Source of the DNA: Bacillus sp. B-jedd
GTDB lineage: Bacteria; Bacillota; Bacilli; Bacillales; Cytobacillaceae
Assembly (NCBI RefSeq): GCF_000821085.1
Contig: NZ_CCXR01000001.1
Span: forward strand, 3,741,001 to 3,805,000
Direction: 5' to 3'
DNA: 64,000 nucleotides
Part shown: positions 59,064 to 64,000 of the stretch, piece after piece
Layout: the number at the start of each line of letters is the position of its first letter
Numbering within the stretch: the first letter of the stretch is position 1
Translations under genes and position numbers: made by a program
Notes under the pieces: model-generated
Told to the model about the DNA's origin: nothing
Database searches by the model: none
Seen by the model: the letters and a program-made list of their open reading frames with translations, nothing else

Positions 59064-59858
59064 ATGAAAATTATGCTTGATGCTGGCCATGGCTATTCCA
59101 CTGCTGGCAAAAGGAGCCCTTCCGGAATGAGGGAGTACGAGTTTAACCGGGCCGTTGCCAATTATGCCAAAAAGGAACTTGAAACCTATCAAAACGTGAC
59201 TGTATATTTCGCCCATTCCGATGACCGGGACGTTCCACTCAGGGAAAGGACGGATAAGGCCAATAGCCTGGGCGTGAATGTGTATGTGGCCATTCATGCG
59301 AATGCCTACCAGGATACGTGGAATAGCGCGAATGGGGTCGATACGTTTGTTTATGTCACAAAACCGCGCGAAGCGGTTGAATTGGCGCAAAAGGTTCAGC
59401 GACATCTTGTCGCAAAAACCGGACTGCGTGACCGGGGAGTAAAAACCGCCAATTTCCATGTCCTTCGAGAGACGAAAATGACCGCCATCCTCAGCGAATG
59501 CGGCTTCATGACGAATCGCGAGGAAGAGGCTTTGCTCCGTTCCGACACGTACCGGATGACATGCGCCAAAGCCATTGTTGCAGGAATTGCCGAGCAATAC
59601 AGCTTGAAGAAAAAACCCGCTCCACCCAAACCGGCAAAAACCCTCTATAAAGTACAGGCTGGAGCGTTTCGAGAGAAAACCCGCGCCGATGAACTGGTCA
59701 AAAAATTAACTGCAAAAGGCTATCAGGCATTTGCCGTGAAGGATAAAGACAGCTTATACAAAGTACAGGCAGGCGCATTCACGAAAAAAGATAATGCCGA
59801 TGCGCTCGTAAAGAAGCTGAAGGCCGATGGGTTTGATGCTTACGTTTATGCTAAATAA
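59064..59858 (+). CDS. N-acetylmuramoyl-L-alanine amidase with SPOR repeats (CwlC-like)
   Basis: A 264-residue peptidoglycan amidase. An N-terminal Amidase_3 domain (about 1-175) carries the zinc ligands in LDAGHGYST, Glu in SGMREYEFNRAV, the His of AIHANA and the catalytic Glu of SECGFMTN. Two C-terminal SPOR repeats follow (LYKVQAGAFREKTRADEL and LYKVQAGAFTKKDNADAL). There is no signal peptide, as in CwlC/CwlH, which act from inside the mother cell during spore release. AAAGGAGAT precedes the chosen ATG. A likely SigK -10 lies upstream and a terminator follows. Confidence 0.93.
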   Translation: MKIMLDAGHGYSTAGKRSPSGMREYEFNRAVANYAKKELETYQNVTVYFAHSDDRDVPLRERTDKANSLGVNVYVAIHANAYQDTWNSANGVDTFVYVTKPREAVELAQKVQRHLVAKTGLRDRGVKTANFHVLRETKMTAILSECGFMTNREEEALLRSDTYRMTCAKAIVAGIAEQYSLKKKPAPPKPAKTLYKVQAGAFREKTRADELVKKLTAKGYQAFAVKDKDSLYKVQAGAFTKKDNADALVKKLKADGFDAYVYAK

Positions 59859-59861
59859 CAA

Positions 59862-59897
59862 AAAGAACCTGTGGACTATTCCACAGGCCCTTTTTTC
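59862..59897. terminator. Bidirectional terminator between the amidase gene and yvlD
   Basis: Stem CCTGTGGA / TCCACAGG with loop CTAT, A-run before and TTTTTT after, between convergent genes. Confidence 0.92.
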
Positions 59898-59913
59898 GAA
59901 AAAGAACACTTCC

Positions 59914-60264
59914 TCACTTCTCCTCAAAGACGAACTTCTGCATAATCACGTTCACAACGGAAATGATCACAGCGGCAAGAAATGCCATGCCAAATCCGGA
60001 AATTTCAAAAGCCGAGCCCATCAGGGAGTCTGTCATCAGCAGTGTCAGCGCGTTGATGACGAACAGGAACAGGCCGAGAGTCAGGATCGTTGCCGGAAGA
60101 GTAAGCAGAATGAGCACCGGCCTAACGAGCACATTTAGGATTGAAAGCACGAAGCTGGCAACAATCGCAGCACCGACTCCTGTCACCTGAAAATCGTCTT
60201 GGAAGTACCCCGCCAATGCCATGAATAAAACTGCATTAATCCCTATCCCGATAAGCCATCTCAT
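59914..60264 (-). CDS. yvlD: YvlD-like membrane protein (phage holin family 4 type)
   Basis: A 116-residue protein with four transmembrane helices and the conserved SILNVLVRPVLILLTLPATILTLGLF segment of the YvlD / holin-4-like family. In B. subtilis YvlD is part of the envelope-stress related yvlABCD cluster. Here it follows yvlB directly (78 bp), while the PspC-like yvlC and yvlA are missing, so the cluster is reduced. Confidence 0.88.
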   Translation of the reverse strand: MRWLIGIGINAVLFMALAGYFQDDFQVTGVGAAIVASFVLSILNVLVRPVLILLTLPATILTLGLFLFVINALTLLMTDSLMGSAFEISGFGMAFLAAVIISVVNVIMQKFVFEEK

Positions 60265-60342
60265 CTCGCAACATCCTTTCCCGCCTGAAAAAACCTTTTA
60301 TTTATATCTTTTATTATTCGCAAAATTTTTCTGGAAGCTGAA

Positions 60343-61473
60343 TCAAATTTCAGTTTCCTGATTCATCGGCAAAATTGATTTCTTGATCGAAATCGAGCCT
60401 GTTTTCGTTTCTACTGCAATTCTTGTCTGCTGGCCATTCTCCTGAATTGTTTTAAAACGGAGCAGCTTCTGGATCACTTCACTCTTTTCCTCCAAAAGCT
60501 GGATACGGTCAAGATCGACCTGGAAACCACCGAGATTGGACCGTAGTTCGCCATCAACAGCCATGCCTTCCGGTACGAAAATGTCGATAGCGCCAGTTGT
60601 CGCTTTTGCCGTGATATATTCCGCGCTTCCTTTCAGCTCACAATGGATATTGCCATTAAAGGTTCTCAAGTCAGCTGTCCGTATCGAACCGCCGACATTT
60701 ACAGCGCCATTGATCGTTTCCGCCTCAAGCTTCTCAAGGTCGCAGCCCTCCACTTTAATATGCCCATTCGCCGTCTCAGCTTCGAGCTTTCGGCCATTAA
60801 TATTTTTAAAGGACACTTTACCGTTCCCGGTCTTCGCTTTTAAATCAGCTGCAGTCAGGTTTTCACCGGAAACCGGCCCATTGAATAATTTCGCGCGGAC
60901 TTTCTCATACGCTGCATCCGGAACATAAAGGACAGCATCGACTTTCATCCATTTCTGCTGGGCGATAAACCGCAGGCGGCCATCTTCCACATCAAAAACA
61001 ACCGATTCAAGCAGCTCCTTCCTCGCCTCATCCTGGTTGTCGACCCTATATACCCTTGCCTGGACATCGGCGCGGACATTCTCTTGCTCCCACGGGACAA
61101 GCTTCAACGACCCATTGGCAATGCTGACATCAATGTCTTTCAGGCTGACCGCATTTTGGTGGAAAATATGCGAGACTTCCGCTGACTGGCCAAAATTGAA
61201 ATCAAGATCAAGCTCCCTGATTTTCTTGATGGCGGTCTCAAGCAAGTCAAACAGTTTATCCTTTGGCGAACTGCTCTTGTAGGGGCCTTCATCCTGTGAT
61301 TGCTTGCTTTGGTCGTCATGGACGACAACCGCCAGTTCATTGATGATTTCCTGCTCCTTCTCCCCGGCAGACTTAGTAGACTTTTCCAGCTCCTCAAGCA
61401 GCGTAATCGCTTCAGACGCCGACAGATTCCCGCGCTCGACCATTTCCAAAATCCGTTTCCGTTCTTCCTTCAT
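60343..61473 (-). CDS. yvlB: DUF4097 family protein (YvlB-like)
   Basis: A 376-residue protein. The N-terminal 40 residues (RKRILEMVERGNLSASEAITLLEEL) form the YvlB-type helical hairpin. From about residue 115 a right-handed beta structure of DUF4097 repeats is built (KLFNGPVSGENL, KTGNGKVSFKNI, ETANGHIKVEG, ETINGAVNVGG, RTFNGNIHCELKG). No signal peptide, so it is cytosolic or peripherally bound. The GNG-type repeats are putative adhesion or scaffold units of unknown role. GGGGAG precedes the ATG at 61473. Confidence 0.88.
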   Translation of the reverse strand: MKEERKRILEMVERGNLSASEAITLLEELEKSTKSAGEKEQEIINELAVVVHDDQSKQSQDEGPYKSSSPKDKLFDLLETAIKKIRELDLDFNFGQSAEVSHIFHQNAVSLKDIDVSIANGSLKLVPWEQENVRADVQARVYRVDNQDEARKELLESVVFDVEDGRLRFIAQQKWMKVDAVLYVPDAAYEKVRAKLFNGPVSGENLTAADLKAKTGNGKVSFKNINGRKLEAETANGHIKVEGCDLEKLEAETINGAVNVGGSIRTADLRTFNGNIHCELKGSAEYITAKATTGAIDIFVPEGMAVDGELRSNLGGFQVDLDRIQLLEEKSEVIQKLLRFKTIQENGQQTRIAVETKTGSISIKKSILPMNQETEI

Positions 61474-61605
61474 AAAAAACTCCCCTTTCATTTCAAAAAT
61501 TCCTAAATAACGATGTTGCTAAGATATAACTAAAAATCAACTGGTTTTCATGGAGCTTCGATGTGCAAGTGAGACACTGGAACCGCCCCCTGCTTCATTC
61601 GAATT

Positions 61606-61923
61606 TTATGGCTCTTGAAGTACTTTGATTCCTTTTATGATATTCCAGATGATGACGGCCAATGTAAGGAGGCCATATACGGCGAATCCTAGAAATGGTA
61701 TAGCCACAAACCCGGCTCCGGGATCGCCTGAGACGCTGAAAAAGAATGCAGCCAGCGCGATTGGGATTGCCGCAAATGGAAGCAGGTGTGATAATAAGGC
61801 TTTTTTAGCATGATGTTTCGTGCCCGCGTCCTCCGCGACAAAGAAAACAACGATGGGAAGCAGGAATGGGGCGAATAAAACACTGAAATAACATAACCCG
61901 GATAAAACTTTCTTTGTATCCAT
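61606..61923 (-). CDS. DUF4870/Tic20-like small membrane protein
   Basis: A 105-residue protein with three transmembrane helices and the DUF4870 layout: an N-terminal KVLSGLCYFSVLFAPFLLPIVVFFV helix, a charged turn with AKKALLSH, then a helix pair ending in a short C-tail. Role unknown. It is transcribed alone between yvlB and the ABC permease genes. Confidence 0.75.
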   Translation of the reverse strand: MDTKKVLSGLCYFSVLFAPFLLPIVVFFVAEDAGTKHHAKKALLSHLLPFAAIPIALAAFFFSVSGDPGAGFVAIPFLGFAVYGLLTLAVIIWNIIKGIKVLQEP

Positions 61924-61998
61924 ACTTTTTACCCTCCTATCACTGTTTTACGTATAGGCGCAACAAAAAGTTTCACAGAATTTCACTCCACAAGATAA

Positions 61999-62050
61999 AT
62001 CCTGCCTAGCCACTCGTTCATCCTGCCTGGCCACTCGTTCATCCAACTGG
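61999..62050. repeat. 21-bp tandem repeat, about 2.5 units
   Basis: ATCCTGCCTRGCCACTCGTTC starts at 61999 and 62020, and a partial copy at 62041 leads up to the stop codon of the next gene. The third family with a 21-bp period in this window. Confidence 0.85.
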
Positions 62051-62051
62051 C

Positions 62052-62963
62052 CTACAGGTCATTTCTGACCATCCGGTGCTTCGTTTCAAAATAGCGCTGT
62101 ACGCCTCCGGCAAACAGATTCAGGAACAGAAGCGTCAGTCCGATTGCCCCAATAGCCGACAGCGGAACCCATTTGTAGATTCGGACATCATCGAGAATCG
62201 TCATGAACAGAATTGGCCAAGATGGGGAGGTATTCACTACTTCATACCCAGTTCCCCATTCATTCATCATGAATTTCATGCTGATGAAAATGCGAACGAT
62301 TCCAAGTTGGGACAATAGAAAAAGGATCCTGCCGAAATCATTGATGATCAGTACAATAATATTTGGTATGACAACAGGCAGATAATAATTCCTGAACAAT
62401 CGGTACGGTGAGCAGCCGGAAACGATCCCGGCTTCAATATAGGGCCGTTTTTCTGTATCTCCCAAATGGGTGTGGATGATCTCGGCTACCCGCCCGGTTT
62501 CAAGCAGGGCGAGGACGAGAATCATCCACACCGGGCGCCAGTCAGAGAAATAGATGAATGGCAGGCCGGAGAAAAACGCAACGAAAAAGATCGGCGGCAT
62601 GAATGAAAAAAGCTGCTGCCAGCCATGCATGATTCCCTCCATGACTTTTGAATAAAAGCCTGCAACTGCCAAAGGAATCGCAAAGACATAACGGAGCACG
62701 ACTACACTCAGAACGATTTTCAACGTTTCCCCCGCCCCCATAATCAGCAGGCTGAGAATGTCGACACCCTTATAGTTGCTCCCAAGCGGATAGCCTTCCA
62801 TTGGAGGAAAAGGTGGAAGGACAAATTTTCCTTCCTCGGTTTTAAAAGCCCCCAGTTCCTTTAATTCCGTATCGACGAAAGGCAAATTCGGCCCGAAAAC
62901 AGCTACCAGCACCAAAAGGATCAAAAAGAACGCACCTGTCCACAGTCTCCAGTTTCTTTTCAT
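62052..62963 (-). CDS. ABC transporter permease (OppC/DppC-like)
   Basis: A 303-residue integral membrane protein with the N-terminal signal-anchor helix and a large extracytoplasmic loop typical of OppC-type permeases, then the BPD_transp_1 domain with about five helices. The coupling-helix segment is near YIEAGIVSGCSPYRLFRNYY. Substrate unknown, probably peptides or another large solute. Its ATG shares one base with the stop of the partner permease gene, so the two are translationally coupled. ATPase and binding protein are not in the window. Confidence 0.85.
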   Translation of the reverse strand: MKRNWRLWTGAFFLILLVLVAVFGPNLPFVDTELKELGAFKTEEGKFVLPPFPPMEGYPLGSNYKGVDILSLLIMGAGETLKIVLSVVVLRYVFAIPLAVAGFYSKVMEGIMHGWQQLFSFMPPIFFVAFFSGLPFIYFSDWRPVWMILVLALLETGRVAEIIHTHLGDTEKRPYIEAGIVSGCSPYRLFRNYYLPVVIPNIIVLIINDFGRILFLLSQLGIVRIFISMKFMMNEWGTGYEVVNTSPSWPILFMTILDDVRIYKWVPLSAIGAIGLTLLFLNLFAGGVQRYFETKHRMVRNDL

Positions 62964-63910
62964 TACATTTCATTCCTTTCAAGCGGATAGAGCATGTTCT
63001 TTCCGATTTGGCTGGCTATTTTTGATAAAAAAATGACCGCTGTGAAGAGAAAAATATAGCCCGCCGCACTAAATAAATTGATTGGAAACTGGTTTTGGCC
63101 GACAGCAAATGCATACGGTGATTCGACAGACTGATAGAAAAAGTATGCCGCCCCGCGAAAGTTCGTCAGCTTCTCAACAATGAACAAATTCGAAAGTGTA
63201 TAAAGCGTGATTGTATTCGTGTGGCTGAGGATTTTCGGATAGCAGTTCTTTAAAACGTGGCGGTACAAAACCTTAAGGGAAGAAGTCCCTTTTGAAAAAG
63301 CCGTCTTAATATAATCCATTGCCTGCTCATCCCGAATGCTCGAATAGGTGATGTTTGCGATATAAAAAACCGGATAGATTGAAAGATAAATAATCCCGAG
63401 AATCGTTGTACTGAGAGTATCGCTTCCGTAAACCTTCATGTACGGCAAAAGGCCCCATCCATATGCGGTCATGATGGCGATTTGTATGAAAATGATTAAG
63501 AACAAATCCGGGATCGACATAAAAAACCTTGTGAGTGTTTCCCCGAAAATCCTTGTTTTCCTATTCCGGATCCGATAATCGAACACACCCTTTGCCACTC
63601 CGCCAAACAGGCCGATAAAAAGAGCTGGTATGGCGATTTTCATGCTTTTCAGAAACGTATTCCAAATGCTGTCGACCCGGCTCTGCCCTTCCCGAATATC
63701 GCCAAGTCCCTTATTTTCCTTAATATATGTAAAAAAATTCTTGAATTGCTCAATATGTTTTTCAATCGAATAATCGTATTTTGACTCTAACGAGAATTTC
63801 GAAGCCGGATCAAGAAAAACAATATCCCTCGGCAAAAATAATAGCGCCAAAAAGATGGCCATGACGATCACCCATAAAATCCCCTGTTTTAAAATATACT
63901 TAATAATCAA
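62963..63910 (-). CDS. ABC transporter permease (OppB/DppB-like)
   Basis: A 315-residue integral membrane protein. N-terminal transmembrane anchor, periplasm-facing loop of about 60 residues, then the BPD_transp_1 core with a coupling loop near MDYIKTAFSKGTSSLKVLYRHVLKNC. It pairs with the downstream OppC-like permease. TTG start after AGGGGG at good spacing. It is first of the pair; the remaining 90 bases of the window show no other gene. Confidence 0.85.
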   Translation of the reverse strand: MIIKYILKQGILWVIVMAIFLALLFLPRDIVFLDPASKFSLESKYDYSIEKHIEQFKNFFTYIKENKGLGDIREGQSRVDSIWNTFLKSMKIAIPALFIGLFGGVAKGVFDYRIRNRKTRIFGETLTRFFMSIPDLFLIIFIQIAIMTAYGWGLLPYMKVYGSDTLSTTILGIIYLSIYPVFYIANITYSSIRDEQAMDYIKTAFSKGTSSLKVLYRHVLKNCYPKILSHTNTITLYTLSNLFIVEKLTNFRGAAYFFYQSVESPYAFAVGQNQFPINLFSAAGYIFLFTAVIFLSKIASQIGKNMLYPLERNEM

Positions 63911-64000
63911 TGCTGTTCCCCCTTTGGCCTGAATTCTCTCTCTAACTGTCCAGGCTCCGTTTGAAATCTATTACCTATATTTTACATAAATTTCAGAATT

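Overview
The window is chromosomal DNA of a low-to-mid GC Bacillaceae bacterium (Bacillus-like, not B. subtilis itself). The case rests on gene order. The cggR-gapA-pgk-tpiA-gpmI-eno glycolytic block, secG-est-rnr-smpB-ssrA, yvcI-rapZ-yvcK-whiA-crh, hprK-lgt-yvoD-ppaX-yvoF, nagAB, sigL, clpP and the mrp antiporter operon lie in the neighbourhood known from B. subtilis. Start sites have strong Shine-Dalgarno sequences, TTG starts are frequent, and a CwlC-type sporulation amidase is present.

Layout. 0.5-4 kb: two short-chain dehydrogenases, a divergent TetR regulator with a palindromic operator, and a FUSC-type membrane protein. 4.1-9.4 kb: a five-gene molybdenum hydroxylase operon (XdhC, MobA-like, large, FAD and 2Fe-2S subunits). 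10-14 kb: tatA, a HemAT-like oxygen sensor, a LURP-one-like protein and modAB. 14.3-20 kb: mrpABCDEFG, a Na+/H+ antiporter. 20.8-27.6 kb: azoreductase with an MhqR-type operator, an AAC(3)-like acetyltransferase, tmRNA, smpB, RNase R, carboxylesterase and secG. 28.4-37.2 kb: a TIM-barrel protein and the glycolytic operon with its CggR repressor and operator. 37.4-39 kb: a glutaredoxin-like protein and sigma-54. 39.2-42.1 kb: an AT-rich insert flanked by a 65-bp direct duplication of tRNA-Arg(CCG), carrying one 633-residue protein of unknown function with a C-terminal RNKYLH motif typical of HEPN ribonucleases. 42.3-56 kb: clpP with a CtsR box, crh-whiA-yvcK-rapZ-yvcI, trxB, a TPR protein and the hprK operon. 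56-64 kb: nagAB, YnfA, the CwlC-like amidase, yvlD, yvlB, a DUF4870 protein and two oligopeptide-type ABC permeases cut off from their partners by the window edge.

The most unusual global property is in the spacers. At least ten intergenic gaps hold tandem arrays of several sequence families, almost all with a repeat length of 21 or 51-52 bp and hardly any indels. These lengths are close to 2 and 5 turns of B-DNA. The palindrome TTTTGCAAAA occurs 14 times in 64 kb, far above chance. Three copies of a GC-rich, hairpin-forming MITE-like element are present, one with a clean 8-bp target duplication and one between cggR and gapA. The cggR promoter lies inside the left arm and loop of the upstream gene's terminator hairpin.

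Functions were assigned by reading motifs and gene order; no database search was possible.
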